From Cupriavidus pauculus (GTDB lineage: Bacteria > Pseudomonadota > Gammaproteobacteria > Burkholderiales > Burkholderiaceae): 64,000 nt of DNA. The DNA is taken from positions 501,606 through 565,605 of the forward strand of contig NZ_PJRP01000003.1 of assembly GCF_002858765.1 (NCBI RefSeq), written 5' to 3'. The notes below the pieces were generated by a model that saw nothing but the letters and a program-made list of their open reading frames with translations, made no database searches and was not told the origin of the DNA. This document shows, one piece after another, positions 16,369 to 25,357 of the stretch (positions are counted from its first letter, which is position 1; the number at the start of each line of letters is the position of its first letter). A program made the position numbers and the translations under genes.

Positions 16369-18087
16369 TCAAAACACAAGTTCGGCGTTGTTGCAGTCCA
16401 CGCCGTTCAGCCACACGTCCGCGTTGGCGATGCTGATGCCGAGGGTATTCAAAAGTCGGATGACCACTTCGTCGAGCAGGTCCGCAACGGGCCTGAGAAA
16501 CAGGCCAAGCACGTCGCCGGCATTCACGGACGCCAGGTCCAGCGCAGCAAGCTTGATACTGAACGACGGATTCAGCGCCGCCAGCAGGTTGCCCACCGCG
16601 CTCTTCAATGGATTGCTGCCGGACGTCTGGACATGCCCGCCTGGCGACAGCACGATATCGTTGCCCGTTCCTGCATCCGACGTCTGCATGGGTACGGGCA
16701 GGCTGGTAATGTTGGTCGAAGCCAGCAGGCCGCCTAGCAGCGTCACGCTTACCAGGTTCACCGGAACGCCATTCGGCGCGCAGTCTGCCCCCTGGCCGGC
16801 CAGGCAGGCTTGCGCGATATGGGTCGACACGTTGATGGTGGCAGTGCGCTGCGCCGGCGTCGCCGCACACTGCAATTGCGTCAGGTCGCCCTTGGCCGTC
16901 CCCACTTTCAGCCACAGCGGCACATTCAGCGCCGCGTTGGCAATGGCGCCCACGCCGATCGATGCCGCCAGCGACAACTTCAGCCCGATCTGGCCGGTAC
17001 TGGCCGTGGTCTTCCAGGTGCCATCCGGCAGTTGCCGCGCAGGCCCGACTGCCACCTTGGGCGGCTCGATGACATAGAGCGACCCCGTGGCCGACGCGAT
17101 GCCAAGGTTCAGGTTCAGTCCATCGAGGCTGACCGCGCTGCTGCCCCGCGCGACGTAGGCCGCCGTCGTCAACAGCGATGCCACGTTCAGGCCAACCTCG
17201 GCCGCCGAGGATGCGGCGGGTGTCAACACGCCAAGGTCGAGCATTTGCCCTAGCGTAAGCGTGGTGCCAATGCCATTGAGCCCCAGTTGCGTGGCCGGGC
17301 TGCCGAGCGCCACGCCAAGCAGGGACTGTTTGCCCGCCGCCGTCAGCACCAGGGCATAGAAGTCCTGGATCGACAGCGTCGTGTCGAGCAACTGGTTGAC
17401 CGTGCCGGCGTTAGCCTGCAGGCGCAATTGGTCCAGCGTGACGTTGGCGCCCACCAGCCCGCTCCAGTCGGCTGCCGAAAGGTTCACCGCGTTGCCCAGC
17501 AGCAGGCTCAGGATGCCGTTGGCCGTGCTGACGTTCAGCAGACCGCTGCCCAACGAGAACGACGCCACTGGCGGGCTGGCCGCCGCGATAGCTTCGGCAT
17601 GGAGTTGGCGCGATGTGCCACCGGGCAGCACGAACAGCAGCGGCACCGTCAGCGTGCCCTGCACGCGCACCGCGTTGGGCGATAGCGTTGTCGTGTCATA
17701 GCCCGCGTTGAAGTGCCGCACACCGTCGCCGTTTGCGGCATCGGCCGGGTCCCACACGCCCAGGCACGTGCGCATGCCGTCGCCCGCACCCGACGCGGCT
17801 TCGGCGCAATCCGGGCCAACCGCATTGGGATAGCCGTTCTGGCTGGCCGCTGCCGTCACCGACGCCATCACGTTGGCCGTGGTGGTGGGCAGGTCATCGG
17901 CGCGCTTGAGTTGCTGGGCGCCAGACAGCGCCGCCAGGTCGACCGACTTCTGCAATTGCCGCTGGCTGTAGAAGACAAAGCCGACATCGATCGACACCAG
18001 GGCGCCAATGGCCACGGTGGCAATGAGCACGGCGGCCATCATGCTGACGGCGCCCCGCTGTCGAAGGAGATCGGCCCGACGCTGCAT
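16369..18087 (-). CDS. TadG-like pilus-assembly protein
   Basis: A 572-residue protein with the TadE/TadG N-terminus: a basic start (MQRRADLLRQRGAVSMM), one hydrophobic helix (about 18-40, AAVLIATVAIGALVSIDVG) and the SQRQLQKSVDLAALSGAQQL segment of the TadG/DUF2134 domain. The remaining roughly 450 residues are a large Ala/Leu/Thr-rich exported domain. TadG proteins are minor pseudopilin-like components thought to help anchor or initiate the Flp pilus. The gene follows the DUF3613-like gene by 9 bp and precedes the bEBP. Cysteine pairs in the exported part (for example ADCAP, LQCAA, GVDCNN) suggest disulfides. Confidence 0.82.
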   Translation of the reverse strand: MQRRADLLRQRGAVSMMAAVLIATVAIGALVSIDVGFVFYSQRQLQKSVDLAALSGAQQLKRADDLPTTTANVMASVTAAASQNGYPNAVGPDCAEAASGAGDGMRTCLGVWDPADAANGDGVRHFNAGYDTTTLSPNAVRVQGTLTVPLLFVLPGGTSRQLHAEAIAAASPPVASFSLGSGLLNVSTANGILSLLLGNAVNLSAADWSGLVGANVTLDQLRLQANAGTVNQLLDTTLSIQDFYALVLTAAGKQSLLGVALGSPATQLGLNGIGTTLTLGQMLDLGVLTPAASSAAEVGLNVASLLTTAAYVARGSSAVSLDGLNLNLGIASATGSLYVIEPPKVAVGPARQLPDGTWKTTASTGQIGLKLSLAASIGVGAIANAALNVPLWLKVGTAKGDLTQLQCAATPAQRTATINVSTHIAQACLAGQGADCAPNGVPVNLVSVTLLGGLLASTNITSLPVPMQTSDAGTGNDIVLSPGGHVQTSGSNPLKSAVGNLLAALNPSFSIKLAALDLASVNAGDVLGLFLRPVADLLDEVVIRLLNTLGISIANADVWLNGVDCNNAELVF

Positions 18088-18096
18088 GGCGTGTCG

Positions 18097-18432
18097 CTAT
18101 TGGCCGTTCATCGGCTGGCTGCCCGCGCCGCCGCGCAACGGGCTGCCGGTGGAAATCGTCGAGAAGAACTCAGGCAGCGGATGCGTGAAGCTGCGCATGT
18201 AGCGCGCGTAGCCCAGCGTCGCCTGGTCGCCGGTCAGCGGCTGCATCGGGCCGGCTTGCGAGCCATTGCGCTGGATGTCGAGCACGTTGCGCGTGGTGTC
18301 GCCCACCGCCACATCGTTGGGACGTGCCTCGGTGGGTGCCGGCGGCTGCTGGGCCACGGCCGGCGCGGCGGCAGCCAGCGCGCACAGCGTGGCCAGCAGG
18401 ACGACGCGCGGCGCAAACGGGGAACGGATCAT
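18097..18432 (-). CDS. Small exported protein of the tad operon (DUF3613-like)
   Basis: A 111-residue protein with a clear signal peptide (MIRSPFAPRVVLLATLCALAAAAPAVAQ) and a short periplasmic domain including VAVGDTTRNVLDIQRNGSQA and LTGDQATLGYARYMRSFTHP. It resembles the DUF3613 proteins that accompany tad genes in Burkholderiales; that family name is from memory. Its ATG overlaps the tadD stop as ATGA (18429-18432), so it is translationally coupled to tadD. Function unknown; its position argues for a Tad accessory role in the periplasm. Confidence 0.75.
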   Translation of the reverse strand: MIRSPFAPRVVLLATLCALAAAAPAVAQQPPAPTEARPNDVAVGDTTRNVLDIQRNGSQAGPMQPLTGDQATLGYARYMRSFTHPLPEFFSTISTGSPLRGGAGSQPMNGQ

Positions 18433-19283
18433 GGCCTGGCTCCTGCGTTGAGCGCCACGGACTGCGCGGCGCCCGGGTTCGCGGCGGGATTGGGATTGGG
18501 ATTGGGATTCAGATTGGCGTTGCCGCGTGGCGCCGTCTTGTCGCGCGGTTTGTCGTGTAACTGGGCGGCGCGTGTCACGCGGTCCGCTTCCTTGCGGATG
18601 GCGATACGCGTCGGCTCTGGCATCGCGGCCCGATGCATCATCGCCGTGGCCTCGCTGCGCTTGCCGGTGGCCAGCATCCACACCACGGCGTTGCTGATGA
18701 CGCGCGGATTATTGGCGTCCAGCTCCAGCGCCTGCAGCACCGGCACGCGCGCCTCCTGCAGCGCGCCACCGCGCATCAGCGCGTAGCCCAGGTCGTTGGC
18801 CACCTGGGCGTTGACGGGCTCAAGCGCGGCCGCCTGGCGCAGTTCCACCGTCGCCCCCGTGAAGTCGCCCTGCCGGCCCAGCACCAGGCCGATGCCGTGG
18901 CGTGCGCGGGCCGCGCGATCGGTGTTCAGCAGGTCGCGATAGGCCTGCAGCGCCGCGTCGTCCTGGCTGGTCTCGCGCAGCGCATCGGCGCGCAGCACCT
19001 GCAGCGCGGTGCTGCTGCCGTACTTCTGCTGATACGCATCGATATGGGCCAGCGACGCGTAGTACATGCCTTCCTGCTGCATCTTGCCGATCAGGCCCAG
19101 ATACACGTTCTGGTCGTTGTACTCGGCCCGTGCGGCCTTGTCCTGCAGCCTGGCCAGTTCGATCTGCGCATCGGCCTGCCGCGCCATGGCCTCGGCACTG
19201 TTGGGCGTGCTGGCACAACCGCCCAGCAGCGTAATGACCCCCGCGAGTACGCCCGCCAGCAGCGGGTGGGATTGCCTTGTCAT
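18429..19283 (-). CDS. tadD: TadD-like TPR lipoprotein
   Basis: A 284-residue lipoprotein. The signal peptide ends in the lipobox LLGGC, with Cys23 as the lipidated residue. Tetratricopeptide-type helices span about 70-215 (for example ALQAYRDLLNTDRAARARHG, and NDLGYALMRGGALQEARVPV). TadD is thought to act as a pilotin or scaffold for the Tad secretin. The C-terminal tail has an Asn-Pro repeat (NLNPNPNPNP) encoded by a short GGATTG-type tandem repeat near 18485-18520, probably a variable linker. It overlaps tadC (ATGA at 19280-19283) and the next gene by 4 nt each. Confidence 0.87.
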   Translation of the reverse strand: MTRQSHPLLAGVLAGVITLLGGCASTPNSAEAMARQADAQIELARLQDKAARAEYNDQNVYLGLIGKMQQEGMYYASLAHIDAYQQKYGSSTALQVLRADALRETSQDDAALQAYRDLLNTDRAARARHGIGLVLGRQGDFTGATVELRQAAALEPVNAQVANDLGYALMRGGALQEARVPVLQALELDANNPRVISNAVVWMLATGKRSEATAMMHRAAMPEPTRIAIRKEADRVTRAAQLHDKPRDKTAPRGNANLNPNPNPNPAANPGAAQSVALNAGARP

Positions 19284-20407
19284 CCATGTCCTCCGTTCAT
19301 GCGGGCCAGCATCCGGATCACGCCCAGGAAGCCCGGTCCTGCCGTCAGGATCAGCAGCACCGGCAGCAGGCTGACCACCATCACGCCGGTCATCTTCACC
19401 GTCAGCCTGCCGATCTTGTCTTTCATGCGCGCCTTGCGGGCCACCTGCAGCCGTTCGCCAAACTGGCGCAACGGCTCCTGCACCGCGCCGCCATGCTTGT
19501 CCACCTGCGTCAGAAGCGTGATCAGGCTCTTCAGGTCTTCATCGTCGAACAGCTTGCCAATGCGCTGCAGCGTCTGTTCCCGCGAGCGTCCCGACGCAAA
19601 CTGCTGGTTGGCGCGCTGCAGCTCGGACCCCAGCACGCGCAGCATCGCGCCGAATTCGGTAACGATGACCTGCAGGCTCTGGTCGATCGACAAGCCCACG
19701 CCCTGCAGCAGCCGCAGCATGTCGATCAGCACCGGCAGTTCCTCGGCCACCTCCCGCTGGCGGTTGCGCGCCCAGCGGCGCAAGACCATCTTCGGCAGCA
19801 GGTACCCCAGCGCGAACGTGGCGAACCCGCACGCCAGTGCCTGCGCCGTCGCGCCATCGATCCGCCACAGCAGCATGGCACCCGCCAGTACCGCAGGCAC
19901 CAGCAATCGCAGGCCTCCAAACACGGCGCGCGGCTGCAGACCGTGGAAGCCGCACTGCTCCAGCAGTTGCTGTTCCTCGGCAGTGACCACCGCCCGGCCA
20001 AGGCGCGACTCCAGCCAGCGCTGGTTGAAGCGGTCGCCGAACGCCTCGCCGAGCCTGGCGCCGAGCGTGGCCGGCCTTGGCCTGGCCGCTGCGGCTGGCC
20101 GCGGCGATGCCTGTGCCAGCGCGGCGGCCGCAGCGGCGGCGCGCGCCGACATCTGCGGAGCGGCGGCGGCGGCCCCCAGGGCCGTCGCCTGTGTTGCGGC
20201 CGGCGCCGCCTGGGGCTGGCCCGGAACGGCCTCGCCCTGCGCCACGGGTACACCGTGTGCCGCCTGCCGCTGCAGCGCGGCGTCGATGGTCCGCGCGGCC
20301 TCGCGCCGCTGCCGCCACTGCCGCAGCAGAGGCCATGCCAGGACCAGCAGGGCCATGGCGGCAGCGGCCAGGCTCGCGGAGATCAGGGTGGTGACATCCA
20401 TCTGCAT
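19280..20407 (-). CDS. tadC: Tad inner-membrane platform protein TadC
   Basis: A 375-residue T2SS-F-domain membrane protein. It has an N-terminal transmembrane helix (about 6-28), a long Ala/Pro-rich cytoplasmic insert with RAAAAAAALAQASPRPAAAA (about 80-115), two hydrophobic helices near 170-205, the cytoplasmic GspF-like domain (QREVAEELPVLIDMLRLLQG) and a C-terminal helix (VMVVSLLPVLLILTAG). With TadB it forms the platform that couples the CpaF ATPase to pilin extraction from the membrane. It lies 12 bp after tadB and overlaps tadD. The Ala-rich insert is longer than I would expect for TadC. Confidence 0.88.
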   Translation of the reverse strand: MQMDVTTLISASLAAAAMALLVLAWPLLRQWRQRREAARTIDAALQRQAAHGVPVAQGEAVPGQPQAAPAATQATALGAAAAAPQMSARAAAAAAALAQASPRPAAAARPRPATLGARLGEAFGDRFNQRWLESRLGRAVVTAEEQQLLEQCGFHGLQPRAVFGGLRLLVPAVLAGAMLLWRIDGATAQALACGFATFALGYLLPKMVLRRWARNRQREVAEELPVLIDMLRLLQGVGLSIDQSLQVIVTEFGAMLRVLGSELQRANQQFASGRSREQTLQRIGKLFDDEDLKSLITLLTQVDKHGGAVQEPLRQFGERLQVARKARMKDKIGRLTVKMTGVMVVSLLPVLLILTAGPGFLGVIRMLARMNGGHG

Positions 20408-20419
20408 GGTCGTGGGCGC

Positions 20420-21349
20420 CTAGATGGATTTCGCGAGCCGATACAGCATCAGGATGCCGGCCACTTCAAGCCCTGCAGCGCTCAACAGCATCACGCGGCC
20501 GGTCGGGTCTTTCCACATCATCATGATGTAGCCGGCGTTCATCATGAACAGCCCGCCGGCCACCACCAGTGGCAGCAGGCCCAGCACCCAGGCGGACAGG
20601 CGCGTCTCGGCCGACAGCGCCATCAGCTCGCGCTGCGCTTCCTCGCGGTCACGCATGAAGGTGGCGGTGCGCTCCATCACCACGTCGGCGCGCCCGCCAT
20701 AGCGTTGCGACAGCCGCAGCACCGACGACACGACGACCAGTTCCTCCAGGTCGTAGGCGCGACCCATCTGCATCACGGCCTGGTCCAGTTCCTTGCCCGC
20801 GCGCTGCAGGTGGATAGCCTGCACCAGGCATTGGCGCAGCGGCGGCTCGGTATTGGCCACCGAGTTCTGGAACGCGGCTGGCACGCTGCTGCCGATCGTC
20901 ATCAGACGCACCACGCCATCGAGGAATCCCGGCAGCTGGCGCAGCATCTTGCCCTTGAGCCGGCTGATACGCAGCCACAGCAGGAATGCCGCCGTCGCCA
21001 CGCTCACCACCAGCATCGCCACCGCGCCGATCGCCCCGCCCGTCGCCGCGCCGCCCACAATCAGGCACAGCATGGGCACGCCCCAGCGCAGGTACGTGCC
21101 ACGCGTCGGCGTCATGTCGGCGCGGCGCAGCAGGTCGGCCCAGCGCCGGCGCAGGTCGCGCACCGCGCCGTGCGGGTCGGGCTCCGTGGCCTGCGCGTAG
21201 CGCGCGCGCACCTGTTCCGTCTGCGCGGCCAAGTGGGCTCGTGCGCGTTCCGCGTTGGCGCGGCCACGGGCCGATGCCAGCATCAGCAACCCCAGGCCCA
21301 GCAGGACCAGGGCGAACGTGGCGATGAACAGGCTGGCGCTAGAGATCAA
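20420..21349 (-). CDS. tadB: Tad inner-membrane platform protein TadB
   Basis: About 309 residues with an N-terminal transmembrane helix (SLFIATFALVLLGLGLLML), a cytoplasmic charged stretch, two central helices (MLCLIVGGAATGGAIGAVAM), the T2SS-F domain (LPGFLDGVVRLMTIGSSVPA) and C-terminal helices. It is the partner of TadC. The start is taken as TTG 21349, overlapping the cpaF stop by 11 bases, because the transmembrane segment begins just after it. The longer in-frame start at 21454 would run deep into cpaF and adds a Pro/Arg-rich tail unlike TadB. Confidence 0.85.
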   Translation of the reverse strand: MISSASLFIATFALVLLGLGLLMLASARGRANAERARAHLAAQTEQVRARYAQATEPDPHGAVRDLRRRWADLLRRADMTPTRGTYLRWGVPMLCLIVGGAATGGAIGAVAMLVVSVATAAFLLWLRISRLKGKMLRQLPGFLDGVVRLMTIGSSVPAAFQNSVANTEPPLRQCLVQAIHLQRAGKELDQAVMQMGRAYDLEELVVVSSVLRLSQRYGGRADVVMERTATFMRDREEAQRELMALSAETRLSAWVLGLLPLVVAGGLFMMNAGYIMMMWKDPTGRVMLLSAAGLEVAGILMLYRLAKSI

Positions 21350-22655
21350 AGCGGTCGTCCAGGGCAAAGGTGGCCGGACGCATGCGCGCCAGCTTGGGCG
21401 AATGCGGCAGTATGCCAAGCGACTGCCAGCGGTCGGTCTCGGTGCCGTCGGCATTGGTCACGGGCTCGTAGCGGTACAGCTCCTGCGTGGAAATGATGTT
21501 GTCGCCCAGGCCCGTGACCTCGGTAATCGACAGGATGCGCCGGCGTCCGCTGGACAGCCGCCCAATCTGCACGATGAAGTCGACGGCATTGGCAATCTGC
21601 CGGCGCAGGCTCACTTCGCTGCCCTGGAACCCGGCGAAGCCGGCCAGCATTTCGAGCCGGTACAGGCATTCGCGCGGGCTGCTGGCGTGGATGGTGCCCA
21701 TCGACCCGTCGTGGCCCGTGCTCATGGCCTGCAGCATTTCCAGCACCTCGCCGCCGCGCACTTCGCCCACGATGATGCGGTCGGGGCGCATCCGCAGGCT
21801 GTTGCGCAGCAGGTCGCGGATCGTCACCGTGCCCGTGCCCTCGAAGCCGCCGGGACGGCTTTCCAGCCGCACCACGTGCGGGTGGTTCAGCGCCAGTTCG
21901 GCGGTGTCCTCGATCGTGATCACGCGCTCGCCGGACGGCATGAACGTGGCCAGCGCATTGAGCAGCGACGTCTTGCCCGAACTCGTGCCGCCGCTCACCA
22001 GGATGTTGCAGCGTGCCCGCACCGCGGCTTCCAGCAGCTCCGTGATCTCGGGGCTCATGGTGCCCAGCGCCTGCAGGTCGGCCGGCGTCAGCGGGTCCTT
22101 GCGGAACTTGCGGATCGACACCACGGGGCCGGCCAGCGCCAGCGGCGGGATGATCACGTTGATGCGGCCGCCGTCCGGCAGGCGCGCATCGACCATCGGG
22201 TTCGACTCGTCCAGACGCCGGCCAATCGGCGCCAGGATGCGGCGCACGATGCGCAGCAGGTGCCCGTTGTCGGCAAAGCGTACGGGCATGCGCTCCAGCA
22301 CGCCGTGCCGAGACACGTAGACGTCGAGATGCCCGTTCACGAGGATGTCTTCCACGGCCACGTCGTGCAGCAGGTCCTCGATCGGGCCGAAGCCGGCCAG
22401 TTCCTTGGTCAGCGCCTCGGAAATCTGATGCAGCTCGGCCTCGTTGATCGGTATGCGGCGCAGGCGCGTGAAGCTTTCCAGCTCCAGGTCGACAAAGCGC
22501 TGGATAGCGGTGCGCGTCCAGCGGCCGAACTCGGCACCAAGCTCCTCGATGCGCGTCAGCAGGTGTTCGTGCGCGGCCTCCTTGATCTTGTGGAATTCCT
22601 GCGACACCGGAAACGGCGCCGCGGCGTTGTCCGAGAATTCGATGGCTTCGGTCAT
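21339..22655 (-). CDS. cpaF: Tad pilus assembly ATPase CpaF/TadA
   Basis: A 438-residue secretion ATPase of the GspE/VirB11 superfamily that powers Flp pilus extension. The N-terminal domain includes GPIEDLLHDVAVEDILVNGH. The core has Walker A SGGTSSGKTS (221-230), the Asp box (GERVITIEDTAELAL), Walker B (PDRIIVGEVRGGEVLEMLQA) and the His box (GHDGSMGTIHASS). ATG 22655 lies 1 bp after the cpaE stop codon, consistent with coupling; an in-frame start at 22688 would overlap cpaE. All catalytic motifs are intact. Confidence 0.94.
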   Translation of the reverse strand: MTEAIEFSDNAAAPFPVSQEFHKIKEAAHEHLLTRIEELGAEFGRWTRTAIQRFVDLELESFTRLRRIPINEAELHQISEALTKELAGFGPIEDLLHDVAVEDILVNGHLDVYVSRHGVLERMPVRFADNGHLLRIVRRILAPIGRRLDESNPMVDARLPDGGRINVIIPPLALAGPVVSIRKFRKDPLTPADLQALGTMSPEITELLEAAVRARCNILVSGGTSSGKTSLLNALATFMPSGERVITIEDTAELALNHPHVVRLESRPGGFEGTGTVTIRDLLRNSLRMRPDRIIVGEVRGGEVLEMLQAMSTGHDGSMGTIHASSPRECLYRLEMLAGFAGFQGSEVSLRRQIANAVDFIVQIGRLSSGRRRILSITEVTGLGDNIISTQELYRYEPVTNADGTETDRWQSLGILPHSPKLARMRPATFALDDRFDL

Positions 22656-22656
22656 G

Positions 22657-23907
22657 TCAGTTCCCCGCCCGCGCGGCGCGCGTAACACGCAATGCCTCGG
22701 GCAGCTTCTCCTTGATCCGGGCCAGGATGCCGCGCTCGGAAGCCTGTTCCGCGCGGAAGCCCAGCCGTTCCTTCAGCGCGCCCACGGCGCGCACGTAGGG
22801 GTCGGCCGGCGCGGTCTGCGCCAGTACCGCGCCACGATTGGCGGCCTGCACCAGCGCCGCCCGCCGGTCGGGCAACGTATCGACCGATGCCACGCCGACG
22901 CGCTCGGCAATCTGGGCCGCGTCCACCCCCAGTTCGGGATCGAAGCGCGACACCATCAGATGCAGATCGGGGCGCTCGATCTCCCGCTTCTTCAGCTCAT
23001 GCAGCAGTTCCGCCGCCGAGACAATGGCGCCCACGCTCTGCTCGGCCACCATCACCACGGCATCGGCGGCCTTGACGATCTGCGACATGAACTCGGTATT
23101 GGAGAACCCGCCAAGGTCAATCACCTGCAGGTCGAAGAACGCGCGCAGGCGGTCCAGCAGCGCCAGCGCCTCGGAAAACGACACGTCGCGCAGTTCGGCC
23201 AGCGTGGCCGGCAGCGGTAGCACCGACACGCCGCTGGCATGGCACGCCAGCGCGGTATCAACAAACACCTGGTCAAAGCGGCGCAGATTGCGCACGGCTT
23301 CGACAAAGTGGAATTCGGGCGCGATGTTCATGTAGAGCGCGCCGTCGCGCACGGGCAGGCCCAGGTCCAGCAGCAGCACCTCCGCAGCGGCGCCGGCACC
23401 TTCGCGCTGGCGCACGCTGGCGGCCAGGTTCACGGCCAGCGTGCTCACGCCGACGCCAGGCCGCGCCCCCAGCAGCGCCACGATCTTGCCGTGCCGGTGC
23501 GTCGGCGCCACGGGCCGCACCTGCGCGCGCGGCACCATCAGGCGCCGCACGGCGTCGGTGGCCTGCGCCGGCGCACCGCGCAAGTCGATGAAATCGCGCA
23601 CGCCGGCGCGCAGCGCGGCCAGCATGGCGTCCGGTTCGCCGGCGTTGCCAACCGCCACCAGCGGCAGTTGCGGAAACAGCCGCGCCACCTGTTCGGCCAG
23701 GCGGGCCGATGCCTCGACATGCGTCGCCGCGAAATCCAGAAAGACCAGCCCGGGGCGAATGGCCCCGACCTGCTCGATAAAGGCTTCCTGCGCGCCGTCC
23801 TCCGCTACCAGCGTGCCAGCGTCGCCCAGTGCCTCGTCCAGCCAGTGGCGCAGGGACTCGCGTTTGGTGTTCAGCAGGAAGGCATCCATCCTCGTCACTC
23901 GCTCCAT
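22657..23907 (-). CDS. cpaE: Tad localisation ATPase CpaE/TadZ
   Basis: A protein of about 416 residues of the MinD/ParA superfamily that positions the Tad machine at a cell site. Its N-terminal third is a receiver-like domain (DGAQEAFIEQVGAIRPGLVF, DFAAT). The ATPase domain starts with the deviant Walker A ALLGARPGVGVSTLAVNLAA, where the usual KGGxGKT lysines are missing, as in many CpaE proteins. VLLLDLGLPV and QVIDLGGF follow as switch-like segments. The start could be 23907 or the in-frame ATG 23889; both lie just after cpaC. It is followed at 1 bp by cpaF. Confidence 0.88.
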   Translation of the reverse strand: MERVTRMDAFLLNTKRESLRHWLDEALGDAGTLVAEDGAQEAFIEQVGAIRPGLVFLDFAATHVEASARLAEQVARLFPQLPLVAVGNAGEPDAMLAALRAGVRDFIDLRGAPAQATDAVRRLMVPRAQVRPVAPTHRHGKIVALLGARPGVGVSTLAVNLAASVRQREGAGAAAEVLLLDLGLPVRDGALYMNIAPEFHFVEAVRNLRRFDQVFVDTALACHASGVSVLPLPATLAELRDVSFSEALALLDRLRAFFDLQVIDLGGFSNTEFMSQIVKAADAVVMVAEQSVGAIVSAAELLHELKKREIERPDLHLMVSRFDPELGVDAAQIAERVGVASVDTLPDRRAALVQAANRGAVLAQTAPADPYVRAVGALKERLGFRAEQASERGILARIKEKLPEALRVTRAARAGN

Positions 23908-23916
23908 CTGCCGCCG

Positions 23917-25344
23917 CTACCGCGAGAAACCGGGCAGGGTCGGGTCTGCGTACTCGCCCAGCACGAAGCGCCCCCAGACATTGGGGCTGGCGCTCGTGCG
24001 GCCGTCGTTGGCCACGTTCGCGGCGGCCTGGGAATCCCGCGCCAGCGGCTTCACCAGGCGTGGCGTGACCACGATCATCAGTTCGCGGTCTTCCTGGTGG
24101 AAGTTCAGGTTCTTGAAGAAGCTGCCGATGATCGGCAAGTCTCCCAGGAACGGCACCTTGTTCACGTTGCTGACCGTGTTGCGGCTCACCAGGCCGCCGA
24201 TCACGAAGCTCTCGCCATCGCCCAGCTCCACCGTGGTATCGGCGCGCCGCGTGACGATGGCCGGCACGGAGGCCCCGTTGATGCTGATGCCGCGCGACGG
24301 ATCGAGATCGCTGGCCTCGGGCGCCACCTTCAGCGCGATGCGCGACTTCGACATCACCGTCGGCGAGACCGTCAGGCCGATACCGAACGGCTTGAACTGG
24401 ATGGTCGTGGTGCCCAGTGCCTGCGGCACAGGAATCGGGATCTCGCCGCCCGCAAGGAAGCTCGCGCTCTGGCCCGACAGGGTCACCAGGCTCGGCTCGG
24501 CCAGCACCCTGACCAGGCCATTGCTTTCCAGCAGGCTCAGGTTGGCAAAGATGCCTTCCTTGGCCCAGGCCGCCACCAGGTTGAACGCGCTGCTCATTGG
24601 CAACGCGCCTTCAAACGACGGCGACGGACCGATCGTCGTCTTGGTCAGCGATGTCGGGCTGAACTGCCCGAACGTGAAGCCGCCGCTGCTCTTGATGAAA
24701 TTGAGCCCAACCTCCTTCAGCACGGTCTTGCTGATCTCCACCACCTTCACATCGACCTGCACCGTGTTCGACGCCGGCACCACGGAACGGTCGATCACCA
24801 CGCCGCCCTTGCCGTCCGGCCCCGCCACCGCCGCCCGTGCCGCCTGCTGGGTGCGCGCGGCCGTGCCGGCGTCCGGCGATTCGCCGCGAATGGTGGCGCC
24901 GGCGGCGGACATATCCACCTGCGCGCCATCGGCATCCTGTGCCACGGCATCGACCTGCACGCTGTAGGTCACCGGCGCCCCGTTGCGACGCCAGATCATC
25001 ATGTCGGTCACGCCCGGCTTTTTCGCCACCACCAGCACGGTGGGCGCGCCATTGCGCTGCTTGAGCAGCAGGGCATCGGCCACGGCTGGATTGCCCACGG
25101 CCACGCGCTCCAGCGACTGGCCCGGCTTGATCTCCTGCTGCGCGCCCGCCATCAGGCGCAGCGTGCGCGCGGCGGGCGGCGGTGCGGCGTCCTGCGCCAT
25201 GGCCGGGCGCATCGCCCCGACCATTACAGCGGTGACGCAAGCGGCAACGGCCATCGTCAGCATGGCGGCCATGCGGCCGTTGAAGCGGCTATTGCCGATC
25301 TGGCGCGCGCGCGCCCACTCACGGTCTATCGTCAATTTGGGCAT
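23917..25344 (-). CDS. cpaC: Tad secretin CpaC/RcpA
   Basis: A 475-residue outer-membrane secretin. A signal peptide (cleavage near AMAQD, about residue 51) precedes an N-terminal pilus domain (QQEIKPGQSLERVAVGNPAV) with the KKPGVTDMMIW segment. A BON-like middle and the secretin core follow (VKVVEISKTVLKEVGLNF; GGEIPIPV; VTRRADTTVELGDGESFVIG; VPFLGDLPIIGSFFK). It forms the pore through which the Flp pilus leaves the cell. The basic N-terminal stretch (about 25 residues) before the hydrophobic core is long for a signal peptide, so a start at a later Met (MAAMLTM) is possible. The cpaB gene ends 13 bp upstream. Confidence 0.93.
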   Translation of the reverse strand: MPKLTIDREWARARQIGNSRFNGRMAAMLTMAVAACVTAVMVGAMRPAMAQDAAPPPAARTLRLMAGAQQEIKPGQSLERVAVGNPAVADALLLKQRNGAPTVLVVAKKPGVTDMMIWRRNGAPVTYSVQVDAVAQDADGAQVDMSAAGATIRGESPDAGTAARTQQAARAAVAGPDGKGGVVIDRSVVPASNTVQVDVKVVEISKTVLKEVGLNFIKSSGGFTFGQFSPTSLTKTTIGPSPSFEGALPMSSAFNLVAAWAKEGIFANLSLLESNGLVRVLAEPSLVTLSGQSASFLAGGEIPIPVPQALGTTTIQFKPFGIGLTVSPTVMSKSRIALKVAPEASDLDPSRGISINGASVPAIVTRRADTTVELGDGESFVIGGLVSRNTVSNVNKVPFLGDLPIIGSFFKNLNFHQEDRELMIVVTPRLVKPLARDSQAAANVANDGRTSASPNVWGRFVLGEYADPTLPGFSR

Positions 25345-25357
25345 GCCGTGTCGTCCG